A stretch of DNA of 26,535 bases from RGIG8306 sp964426655 (GTDB taxonomy: Bacteria; Bacillota; Clostridia; Lachnospirales; Lachnospiraceae). A model generated the notes under the pieces. That model worked only from the letters and a program-made list of their open reading frames with translations, was not told the DNA's origin and ran no database searches. The stretch spans positions 1-26,535 of the forward strand of contig CAYRQT010000028.1 of NCBI GenBank assembly GCA_964426655.1. The letters are read 5' to 3'. Shown one piece after another: positions 8,392 to 15,771 of this stretch (positions are counted from its first letter, which is position 1; the number at the start of each line of letters is the position of its first letter). The position numbers and the translations under genes were made by a program.

Positions 8392-8420
8392 ATTTTATCT
8401 GCCCGTCCAAAACCAGTCAA
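8392..8420 (-). promoter_or_regulatory. Sigma-A promoter of the GT2-dehydrogenase pair
   Basis: TTGACT (8415-8420), a 17-base spacer and TAAAAT (8392-8397) on the minus strand. The leader to the GT2 start is about 95 bases. Confidence 0.75.
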
Positions 8421-8457
8421 AATTTGCTCTCATTGAAACCACTGATTTTTTCCGGAT

Positions 8458-8487
8458 TTGACATCCCCCCTTTATTTATGTTAGACT
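8458..8487 (+). promoter_or_regulatory. Candidate promoter of the HAD-dehydrogenase fusion gene
   Basis: A perfect -35 TTGACA (8458-8463) is followed after 18 bases by a partial -10, TAGACT (8482-8487). A TATACT at 8499-8504 is another possible -10 but has no good -35. Confidence 0.45.
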
Positions 8488-8517
8488 AAACGCATATTTA
8501 TACTTAATATTGTTTAA

Positions 8518-8543
8518 ACCCCTCTTCCAGGGGTCTTTTTTTT
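8518..8543 (+). terminator. Leader terminator (possible attenuator) before the fusion gene
   Basis: ACCCCT (8518-8523), loop CTTCC, AGGGGT (8529-8534), then C and eight T. The ribosome site GGAAAGGAG starts only four bases after the T-run. Any transcript that starts upstream must pass this intrinsic terminator to reach the gene. No antiterminator stem is obvious in the short leader. Confidence 0.7.
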
Positions 8544-8561
8544 AATGGAAAGGAGTATGCC

Positions 8562-10721
8562 ATGCATTTGTTTGAAAAGGAATTTACGGCAGCCATCTTT
8601 GATATGGATGGCACCATGTTTGACACAGAACGTCTGCGAATGAAAATGCTAAAGCAGGCCTCCGGACAACTGTTTCACGAAGAAATCTCTGACCAGTATT
8701 TAATGGATTGTCTGGGACTAAGTGCTGTAGCGGCAGAGGCCCTGGCCAAATCTATTTATGGGGAAAGCTACCCCTATAAAGAAATTCGTACTTTGGCAGA
8801 TCAGCTGGAACGGGAGCACATTCGCCTTCACGGGGTTCCTGTGAAAAGCGGGTTATATAATCTGCTGGAACGCTTGAAAAAAAATGACATTTTCATTGCA
8901 CTTGCCACATCCAGCAGACGGGAAATTGCCACAGAGTACCTGATCCAGGCAAAGGTGTATCGCTATTTTAATATTCTGGTCTGCGGCGATGATGTGGAAA
9001 ATGGCAAACCACATCCGGACATCTTTTTAAAAGCCTCCCGGGAACTGATGTGTCCCACTTCCTCCTGTCTCATTTTTGAAGATTCCCAAAATGGCCTGCT
9101 GGCCGCCGCTGCAGCGGGCGGTATTCCCATTTATATCAAAGATATGAAGGATCCGGATCCAAAGGTAAAGGCCATGGCCTTTCGTTCCTATGACTCCATG
9201 ATGGACTTTGTGGAGGATCTGACCCGGTTCACGCCCAAGCTCCCCATGCCCCAGCTCAATGAGCCCTTCCCCCAAAGTGAAGATGCTGTAATTGCAGGTA
9301 TTCACGGTTTTGGCGCCATCGGTGGCGGTTATTTTGCCCCCATCTTTTTGCACTGGGACGGGTATACAAGACCCCATAAGCTTATTGGTGCCCTTCGAAA
9401 TCCATTGACCATTCAGATGGTCAATGCCCTTGGAAAATACAGGGTTCGTTATGAAAGCCAGGCCTATTTTCAGACCATTGAACATGTGGAACTGATTTCC
9501 ACGGAAGATGAGCAGGCCATGGAGGAAATGTATGTTTCTGCAGATCTGATGGGCCTTGCCCTTCCGGAAGGGGCCATCCCATCCCAGGCCAGGGCCATTG
9601 CCCGCCATCTCCTTTCCCGTATGGAAAAAAATCCCCAAAAACTCCCCCTTCTCATTGCCATGAACAAGCCCGGAGCAGCCCGGTATGTGAAAAAACACGT
9701 TCGCACTGCCTTGCTGAATTTAACAGACCCCGCCCGCACAAATCAGGTGCTGGAAACCGTTGATTTTGTAGAAACAGTGGTCAATCGCATGGTCATGCCC
9801 ATTTCCGAAGATTTTATTCTTTCCAAATTTCAGCAGAATCTCTCTTTACTCAGAACCTCACTTGGAAATATATTTGAATATACCCAGGGAATGGAGCAAA
9901 ATTTAAAAGGGTTTGCAGAGGGACCCACCGGACGCAGAAAATCCAGGCAGATCTCCGGCACACAGAGCAGTCCCGTCAGTGTATCGGAAGGCCTCAGCGT
10001 TTTGCATCAGCTCTCCGAGGCCATTAACGAAGTCACCATCACCCTTTTTAGTGCAGAACCGGATATGCCCCTTTATGTAGCCAGCGGGAACCCCACCGTC
10101 AGAAGGTTACGCCAGGTGGTCGCTGTGGATGACATTAAAACATTGCAGGAGATAAAAAACAAACTTTCCAACGGCCCTCATGCAGCCATTGCCTGGTATT
10201 CTTTACTGCTGGGATACAAGACCATCGGGCAGGGCATTGGTGATCCTCGGGTGGAAGGCCTGGCCCGGCAGATCATGCAGGCAGAAATTGCCCCCACCCT
10301 TATGAAAAAACACCCTGAACACCAGCGGTATATGCAGGAATTTATCGGCAGTTTTATCAAAAGATGCCGCAATTCCTTTAAAGATAAATGCAGCCGGGTG
10401 GGCAGGGATGTGCTTAGGAAACTGCAGAGAGGGGAACGCATCATAGGTGCCATAGAAAAAGCGGCCCCCTATCAGTTTTCCACGGACGGCCTGGAGTTTG
10501 CTGCCGCCTGCGCCATTCTCTGCTGCCTGAAAGAGGGACTTTTGTCTGATCCGGAGCAGCAGCAGGTAAAGGCCCTCTACGAAAAAGAGGGCAGTATAGC
10601 CGGCGTGCTGACCTATGGGGGAGAATACCATAAGGGATTGTACAAGGGTCTGGATCCGGTGGCAGACCAGGCGCTCATTGCCCGGATTCAGAAACATTTT
10701 GACACACTTTTGACCATATAA
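8562..10721 (+). CDS. Bifunctional HAD phosphatase / mannitol-1-phosphate-type dehydrogenase fusion
   Basis: A 719-residue soluble protein with two domains. Residues 1-225 are a HAD hydrolase of the beta-phosphoglucomutase type: DMDGT (nucleophile D14, D16), ATSS (115-118), K149 in NGKPHPD and IFEDS (E173, D174). Residues 243-719 are a long-chain polyol dehydrogenase with the dinucleotide motif GFGAIG (249-254), GALRNP, and the catalytic K-x4-N-x2-H (K532, N537, H540), followed by GYKTIGQGIGDP. The same order is known from the Acinetobacter MtlD, which reduces fructose 6-phosphate to mannitol 1-phosphate and then removes the phosphate to give mannitol. That reaction is my best inference; another sugar phosphate is possible. 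GGAAAGGAG lies before the ATG. The gene is alone, between a leader terminator and a strong end terminator. Confidence 0.85.
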   Translation: MHLFEKEFTAAIFDMDGTMFDTERLRMKMLKQASGQLFHEEISDQYLMDCLGLSAVAAEALAKSIYGESYPYKEIRTLADQLEREHIRLHGVPVKSGLYNLLERLKKNDIFIALATSSRREIATEYLIQAKVYRYFNILVCGDDVENGKPHPDIFLKASRELMCPTSSCLIFEDSQNGLLAAAAAGGIPIYIKDMKDPDPKVKAMAFRSYDSMMDFVEDLTRFTPKLPMPQLNEPFPQSEDAVIAGIHGFGAIGGGYFAPIFLHWDGYTRPHKLIGALRNPLTIQMVNALGKYRVRYESQAYFQTIEHVELISTEDEQAMEEMYVSADLMGLALPEGAIPSQARAIARHLLSRMEKNPQKLPLLIAMNKPGAARYVKKHVRTALLNLTDPARTNQVLETVDFVETVVNRMVMPISEDFILSKFQQNLSLLRTSLGNIFEYTQGMEQNLKGFAEGPTGRRKSRQISGTQSSPVSVSEGLSVLHQLSEAINEVTITLFSAEPDMPLYVASGNPTVRRLRQVVAVDDIKTLQEIKNKLSNGPHAAIAWYSLLLGYKTIGQGIGDPRVEGLARQIMQAEIAPTLMKKHPEHQRYMQEFIGSFIKRCRNSFKDKCSRVGRDVLRKLQRGERIIGAIEKAAPYQFSTDGLEFAAACAILCCLKEGLLSDPEQQQVKALYEKEGSIAGVLTYGGEYHKGLYKGLDPVADQALIARIQKHFDTLLTI

Positions 10722-10762
10722 AAAAACCGCAGAACCACCTTCAGGTGGTTTTGCGGTTTTTT
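10721..10762. terminator. Terminator of the fusion gene, works both ways
   Basis: Arms 10721-10740 and 10743-10762 pair over 20 bases with one G-T wobble, and the stem ends in TTTTTT on both strands. It directly follows the stop codon of the plus-strand gene and could also end minus-strand transcripts arriving from the exopolysaccharide side. Confidence 0.9.
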
Positions 10763-10797
10763 CCGTAAAACGCTGTTTTCCTTGCAGTGAGCTTAAA

Positions 10798-10920
10798 TTA
10801 GTTGTCTTCCACTGCAAAGTCGTTTCTGCCCTTTCTGTGGTAACATGTACAACCTCCCCCTTCTTTTTCTATGTCCTGTAAGCTTATTTCCTGCCAATAT
10901 CTTTCTTGTGTGTTCGCCAT
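10798..10920 (-). CDS. Candidate 40-residue peptide with a double-glycine-like leader
   Basis: A short frame from ATG 10920 to TAA 10798. The leader EISLQDIEKEGGG fits the double-glycine leader pattern of exported peptides (L-S-x2-E-L-x2-I-x-G-G) at most positions with conservative changes: I for L, S, D for E, I for L, then GG. The one clear miss is E where I is expected. The part after GG holds two cysteines as CTC and a polar, charged tail ending AVEDN. Against it: no good ribosome site precedes this ATG, the frame is open upstream for about 20 more codons without another ATG, and no peptidase-containing exporter is in the window. It may be a remnant of a longer gene. Confidence 0.3.
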   Translation of the reverse strand: MANTQERYWQEISLQDIEKEGGGCTCYHRKGRNDFAVEDN

Positions 10921-11274
10921 TCCCGAAAAGCTTCGGATTTTTTCCTTATAGAAATCTTCTGAAACGTCCCTTTCATTCCTTTAGAAAAGGCCTTCCTGAA
11001 CATATGGCAAAAATCCCTGGCACGACTTTCAGAAGAATGAAAAATTCCACCTGCCGCAACCAAATGAATAGTTTTTTGTTCGGGCCAACCCTATTCCCTG
11101 CCCTTTAAATATCACCATTAAATAAAATATATCCGCCGTCACCTTGAACGGCTTGTTATTGCCACTTCCCGTATCAGTTCTTATGATGGGGAATCCCTTT
11201 TTTCATCCTTTGGATATGCCTCTTTAAAGTGCCAGATATATGGGGCTTCTGTGTTGGCGATGAAAGGCTGCAAC

Positions 11275-11359
11275 AAAAAACCCACTATTTGAACAATACT
11301 GAAAGGTCATGCGCTCTGGAGCAATCCATGCTCATCATTCTCTCCATCGTCAAATAGTG
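11275..11359 (-). terminator. Inverted-repeat segment after the exopolysaccharide operon, possible terminator
   Basis: CACTATTTGA (11283-11292) and its complement (11350-11359) enclose 57 bases. On the minus strand the structure is followed by GG and TTTTTT, as in a terminator with a large, internally folded loop. It begins eight bases after the stop of the last operon gene. Confidence 0.45.
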
Positions 11360-11367
11360 CAGTTTCG

Positions 11368-12495
11368 TCAAACCCTTAATTTTCCCTTTTCTTTCTTCAC
11401 AATTTCTAAAAAAGCATCCGCACAGTTCTTCCAGGTAAACCGGCCCAGGATTTTTCCGGCGCTTTCCTCCAGAGCACTCATGGGTGGATAGGGTCCAATC
11501 AGCCATTCGGCAATCTCCTCATCACTTTTACAGAGTATGTGGCCCGGCAGCCCCAGGAGTGTGGTAGTGGGCCCGGGTGCTTCAATGGCTGCCACGGAAA
11601 CCTGGTAATATACCGCTTCCATAATGGACATACCAAAGATTTCTCCTTTGTTTAGATTGACATAATACGCTGACATCCCATAAATTTTCCACATGTCTTC
11701 ATAGGGCACCTCTTCCAGCAACAGGACTTCCCTGTCAAGGTCATGAAGACTAATCAGGGCTTTCAGCTCTGCCTGCAAGGGCCCTTTCCCCACCATCACC
11801 AGCTTAAATGGTTTCTTTCCCCTGATTTTCAGGAACAGCGCAATCATATCTAACGGCCGTTTCTCCGGCACGAGGCGGGAAACATTGCATATGAGCACAT
11901 CTTCTTCCTGAAAGCCAAACTGTTTTTTGAGGGCCACTTTATCCTTCTTCTCAAAGGACTTATGAAGAGGTGTGGCATCCAGCCCCACGTTGGCCACCAC
12001 CGTCTGCATCACCCCTAATGTCTGTAACTCTTTTGCCGCAGCATCGGTTTTTGCCACTACAGGTATGTTTCGATAAATCTGCAGGGTTCCCCGGGAAAAC
12101 AGAAAATTTGTAATTCTCCCTTTCAGCGTTCCATATAAACTGTGAGCCGTCCCCACATATGGCACAAAGCAGATATGATGCCTGGCACAAAACCGATACA
12201 CATGGGGCAAAAAAAGCTGCTGATCTGCAAAGCAGAATAGGCCCTCCAGGGGAAGCTCCAGCCTGGAGCAGACAAATATCCCGTTTGCCCCTATGGATTT
12301 CATGGGCATGTATTTCAGGGTTATGCCCTCCTCTGTCAGAATGGTTTCCTCTGTTTCCCTTCTGGAAACCCCTTTATATATACAGACCATATGCCCCTGA
12401 CGGGCAAGTGCTCTGGCAAGCCCCAGTTCCTGGCTGTTATAAAACCCTTTTCTTCCAAAACCATTGATCATGGTGCACAATATCCCCAGTCTCAT
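11368..12495 (-). CDS. Glycosyltransferase, GT4 family (last gene of the exopolysaccharide operon)
   Basis: A 375-residue GT-B-fold enzyme. The C-terminal half shows NVSRLVPEKRP, VMVGKGPLQ and the nucleotide-sugar-binding EIFGMSIMEA with the E-x7-E pattern, then a proline/threonine loop (APGPTTTLLG). The N-terminal half starts GILCTMINGFGRKGFYNSQE. It would add one sugar to the lipid-linked repeat unit at the inner membrane face; donor and acceptor are unknown. I chose ATG 12495, which has AGGAG six bases upstream and overlaps the flippase stop as ATGA, over an earlier ATG at 12525. The overlap implies translational coupling. Confidence 0.85.
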   Translation of the reverse strand: MRLGILCTMINGFGRKGFYNSQELGLARALARQGHMVCIYKGVSRRETEETILTEEGITLKYMPMKSIGANGIFVCSRLELPLEGLFCFADQQLFLPHVYRFCARHHICFVPYVGTAHSLYGTLKGRITNFLFSRGTLQIYRNIPVVAKTDAAAKELQTLGVMQTVVANVGLDATPLHKSFEKKDKVALKKQFGFQEEDVLICNVSRLVPEKRPLDMIALFLKIRGKKPFKLVMVGKGPLQAELKALISLHDLDREVLLLEEVPYEDMWKIYGMSAYYVNLNKGEIFGMSIMEAVYYQVSVAAIEAPGPTTTLLGLPGHILCKSDEEIAEWLIGPYPPMSALEESAGKILGRFTWKNCADAFLEIVKKEKGKLRV

Positions 12496-13994
12496 ACTCT
12501 TCTCCTTTTTCCTCCCCATTCCCAAAACATGCCCAGCCCCATCATCCCCAGATAAAACAGCCCTGTCAGCAATCCCTTCCCCAGCAGGGCCAACCAGGAG
12601 CCAGCTTCCGGAAGAAGGTGTCTAAATCCCACTCCGATGGCCATCCCCAAACCGCCAAGGAGCAAATACCTGAAAATTACCGGATAAAAAGTGAAGAAAC
12701 GACTTTTCAACGTGTATGCTGCATACAAAGGGGTATCTATAAAGTGTACGCAATTGATGACCAGTGTGGTCAGTATGACCGCATATCCTCCCAAAGCGGT
12801 AAACCGGATCAGCATATACATGGATGTCACATTGGTAACGCCCATCAGAATGGTGATTACACTGGGAAGTTTAACCTTTTTGGTCAGGGTAAAGACATAA
12901 TAAAGGGGACTGACCACCCCAATGGCTATATCCCCCAGTAGCACGATGATGGTCGCCCTAAAAAGAAAAACGGTATTCTGCCCCGGCAGCCAGAGCTGCA
13001 GAAAATCGTATCCACACACAAAAAAACTGCAGATGACCACCAGACAGAAGGTTCCGGTAGTTTTCATGCCTCTTTTTAACATTTGCAGTAATCTATCCTT
13101 ATCCTCTTCGGCATAGAGCAGTAATAATTTAGGCTTATAGGCTCCCCCCAGTTTCAGCACAATCGTATAGCAAATAGAGGCAATGTTTTTGGCAATGGAT
13201 ATTTCCCCCAGCAGTGTGGCATTGAGCATCTGGTTGACAAAGAGCAGGTCTAATCCGCTGTTGAGTACATTTCCCATATTATTCAGGGAAGTCCACAGAC
13301 CTGTCAGGCATATTTCTTTTACTGCTCTCACGGACCAGTTCTTTTTTTCGCATTTTAAATCCGGTGTCAGCTTTCTGGAGAGCCGCATATTAGCAACAAG
13401 CAGGTAGGCGCCGGATACTGCCGCTGCAAATCCCACATACCAGACCCGGGCAGGCAGTAAAAGTGCCATGGCAAACAACACACCGGCCTGAATAAAATAG
13501 GCAGCACTCTGCCTTTTTTCTGCCAGATCCAACCGGTTGAGTATAAAAGTAGATGTATCAAAGGCGGTGCGTACCACGGAAAACAGATATTTGATCAGGA
13601 CCATGCCAAAGAGCAGCTTCACATCTGTCGTAAGGGCTGCCGGAATGTGAAGAATATCCTCCAGTTTCCAGATGATACCGGCACTCAGAAGCAGTACCAG
13701 TATGGACAGGCTCAGATCTGCAATAATGGTAGAATAAAAATACCAGTTCGCCTTTTCTTTATCCCCTTTATGGTAAGCCACTGAAATAAATCTGCCTGCA
13801 AAGGCATTTATGCTGATGGAAAATAAGTCAATATAGGTGATAAAGGTATAGGCCAGGGAAACATATCCATAGGCCTCCACGCCAATCCGATTGGTCACAT
13901 AGGGCGCCAGCAGAAAATTCATCAGATAATTAATGCATACGGCCAGTACTGACCAGATCATGTTCAAAATGATGGCGTGTTTTTTTTCTTCCAT
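12492..13994 (-). CDS. Wzx-type polysaccharide flippase (MOP superfamily)
   Basis: 500 residues with about 14 hydrophobic segments and little soluble sequence. The N-terminus (NMIWSVLAVCINYLMNFLL, then YVTNRIGVEAYGYVSLAYTF) is typical of the polysaccharide transporter branch of MATE-like exporters. Such proteins move undecaprenyl-linked repeat units across the membrane before polymerisation. The start at 13994 has AGGAAG close by and lies 31 bases inside the preceding glycosyltransferase gene. The basic tail GGKRRRV ends in the ATGA overlap with the next gene. Assignment to a Wzx-type pathway is supported by the Wzy- and Wzz-like genes in the same operon. Confidence 0.85.
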   Translation of the reverse strand: MEEKKHAIILNMIWSVLAVCINYLMNFLLAPYVTNRIGVEAYGYVSLAYTFITYIDLFSISINAFAGRFISVAYHKGDKEKANWYFYSTIIADLSLSILVLLLSAGIIWKLEDILHIPAALTTDVKLLFGMVLIKYLFSVVRTAFDTSTFILNRLDLAEKRQSAAYFIQAGVLFAMALLLPARVWYVGFAAAVSGAYLLVANMRLSRKLTPDLKCEKKNWSVRAVKEICLTGLWTSLNNMGNVLNSGLDLLFVNQMLNATLLGEISIAKNIASICYTIVLKLGGAYKPKLLLLYAEEDKDRLLQMLKRGMKTTGTFCLVVICSFFVCGYDFLQLWLPGQNTVFLFRATIIVLLGDIAIGVVSPLYYVFTLTKKVKLPSVITILMGVTNVTSMYMLIRFTALGGYAVILTTLVINCVHFIDTPLYAAYTLKSRFFTFYPVIFRYLLLGGLGMAIGVGFRHLLPEAGSWLALLGKGLLTGLFYLGMMGLGMFWEWGGKRRRV

Positions 13995-15091
13995 ATCTTC
14001 CTATATGCCTCCGAAAGGATTTTGGCCGAAACTGTCCAGTTGTACTTTTCTTCTACCAGATGCGCTATGGCCTTTTCCCTCTTTTCATAATCTGCCTCTG
14101 TCCAGGCAACGGCCTGCATGATGCCCTGTTTTAAGGCCTCCGGATTCCCACGTTCAAACAAAAGTCCTGTTTCCCCATCGTTCGTTTCTTCTTTAAACGC
14201 TTCAATATCACTGGCAATGACTGGTTTCTGAAAACTATAGGCCATCAGAAGGGCCCCACTGCCATAGATATTCCTGTAGGGGAAAAGGCAGATGTCCGCC
14301 TTTTCAAAAAGTGCTTCCAGTTCTTCATCCGGAATATGTCCCACCTTAATGGTCACTACATCCTCTATGCCCAGCCGCTTAGCCATCCCTTCATAATCCC
14401 TGTTATCCAGCTTTTCAAAGCGGGCGCCCACAATGATTACCTGCACATGTGCTCTCTCATCCGGTGTCAGAAGGGCTATGGCTTCCAGAAGGATGTCAAT
14501 GCCTTTATACTGTCTGAATACCCCAAACTGCAGGAAAGTAATTTTCTGCCGTTTTTTTGTTATTTTCTTTGGCACAATTTCACTGTATGCCCCATGGGGC
14601 ATTACGCAGATCCTCTCCTCCGGCACGGCATACGTTTCCATCAGCAGGCTTTTACAATATTGATTATGCACCACCAGTAGATCACAGAGGTGATAAAAAC
14701 CCCCATACCGTTTCCTGTCTCCGCTTCCTGCCTCGTGCGGCAGTAAATTATGCACCGTATACACCAGCATTTTGCAACGCTTCTTCATAACCCGATATAC
14801 GCTCATCTCAACTTTGGCATATTTAAAAGTCTGCACATGCACCACATCATAATGTCCCTGTTGAATGGTCCGCATCAGCCGGCAAAGCCCTGCAAAATAG
14901 GCCGGAATGGCCATCAAAAGAGGCTTGCCATCCTCGTAAAAGCCATCCACCCACTGTATGTTTCTTTCCTCTTTTCTGGCCGCCTTTTTTTTGCAGAATA
15001 TGGTCAGTTCCACATACGCAGAAAGCGCCCTGCCAAGCTCCACCGTATACAGGCTGTTTGGCAAAAATAAATCTGTCATCAACACTCTCAT
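13964..15091 (-). CDS. Glycosyltransferase, GT4 family
   Basis: 375 residues, GT-B type. Visible marks are VVHVQTFKYAK and LVYTVHNLLPHE in the first half, VMPHGAY, FLQFGVFRQYKGIDILLEA, VIIVGA, and the donor-site region YRNIYGSGALLMAYSFQKPVIASD. That region holds the usual G-x-P-V-I-A/V-S-D end, but the first glutamate of the E-x7-E pattern is absent, as in a subset of GT4 enzymes. It is cytosolic, probably membrane-associated through its substrate. The ATG at 15091 overlaps the VanZ stop as ATGA and has GGAGGTGG upstream. Sugar specificity cannot be told. Confidence 0.85.
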   Translation of the reverse strand: MRVLMTDLFLPNSLYTVELGRALSAYVELTIFCKKKAARKEERNIQWVDGFYEDGKPLLMAIPAYFAGLCRLMRTIQQGHYDVVHVQTFKYAKVEMSVYRVMKKRCKMLVYTVHNLLPHEAGSGDRKRYGGFYHLCDLLVVHNQYCKSLLMETYAVPEERICVMPHGAYSEIVPKKITKKRQKITFLQFGVFRQYKGIDILLEAIALLTPDERAHVQVIIVGARFEKLDNRDYEGMAKRLGIEDVVTIKVGHIPDEELEALFEKADICLFPYRNIYGSGALLMAYSFQKPVIASDIEAFKEETNDGETGLLFERGNPEALKQGIMQAVAWTEADYEKREKAIAHLVEEKYNWTVSAKILSEAYRKIWKKKNTPSF

Positions 15092-15771
15092 TTTCCACCT
15101 CCTGCATATAGCCTGAAAAGCAGGAAACCTGCTACTGCCCCTGCACCATTTCCCAGCATATCCTCAATGTCGCACTGCCCCAGCTGATACATCAGCTGAA
15201 TGATCTCGATTACAGAAGAGAGCATCATGCCTGCAGCCAGGGGAAACAATATGGTTTTCACCCCCGGATGGACCGCTGCAGAGGCCAGCGCTCCTAAGGG
15301 GATAAATAGCACAAAATTCAGAAACAGGTGCCAAAGAGGCACCAGGGACTGTTCTTTCAGGGCAGACTGAAAAGAGGAAAACGCATATATGTGGATGGTC
15401 TGTCCGTTGCCCGCCTCTCTGGAGAACAAAGTGATGTACAGCACACAGCCCACATACACCAGGCACAGCACCAGTGCTGATATATTCATTTTTGCGTGAT
15501 TCCGCACTATGTAAGCACTGGCATAGACAAATGCCAGTATAGAAAAAAAAACGATGCAGAAAAATATGACCTGTAACGGATTCTGCAACATGCTGAACAC
15601 CAAAAACAAAAAAATGCCCAGGAAAGCAAAAAGCATCAGCAAAACCACTGCCGCAGCTCCAAAAGCTTCCTTCCGCACTTTTCTCCTGACATGCACTTCC
15701 AACGTGGCCAGATATCCCAGAAACAAAAAAATGACCAGAAATACCACGCTAATGGACCTGTAAACCGACAT
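15088..15771 (-). CDS. VanZ-like membrane protein
   Basis: 227 residues. The C-terminal half carries the VanZ-family pattern: an LYITLFSRE-like segment, LVPLWHLFLNFVLFIPLG, then SSVIEIIQLMYQLGQCDIEDMLGNGAGAVAG with the conserved E-x2-Q and D-x2-D/N core. Three further membrane segments precede it. VanZ proteins are linked to teicoplanin resistance and to cell-envelope sugar loci, but their reaction is not settled. The start at 15771 has GGAGGAA eight bases upstream and lies 23 bases inside the polymerase gene; an earlier ATG at 15795 has no such site. In this place a role in polymer handling or attachment at the membrane is plausible. Confidence 0.8.
   Translation of the reverse strand: MSVYRSISVVFLVIFLFLGYLATLEVHVRRKVRKEAFGAAAVVLLMLFAFLGIFLFLVFSMLQNPLQVIFFCIVFFSILAFVYASAYIVRNHAKMNISALVLCLVYVGCVLYITLFSREAGNGQTIHIYAFSSFQSALKEQSLVPLWHLFLNFVLFIPLGALASAAVHPGVKTILFPLAAGMMLSSVIEIIQLMYQLGQCDIEDMLGNGAGAVAGFLLFRLYAGGGK

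Larger units (their letters stand above)
10763..11367. other. 605-base gap with no established gene
   Basis: No family was recognised. The gap holds a 40-residue minus-strand frame (10798-10920), an overlapping 39-residue basic frame (10884-11003, minus), and an inverted-repeat segment after the exopolysaccharide operon (11283-11359). Several short minus-strand stretches read like protein but are cut by stops, so the gap may contain decayed coding sequence. Confidence 0.5.

Noticed and set aside
9027..9698. A 223-codon minus-strand open frame
   Set aside because: It lies opposite the HAD-dehydrogenase fusion, whose catalytic residues prove the plus strand.
10845..11108. An 87-codon plus-strand open frame in the gap after the fusion gene
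   Set aside because: No ribosome site, Phe/Pro-rich composition of a non-coding read, and it follows a strong terminator.
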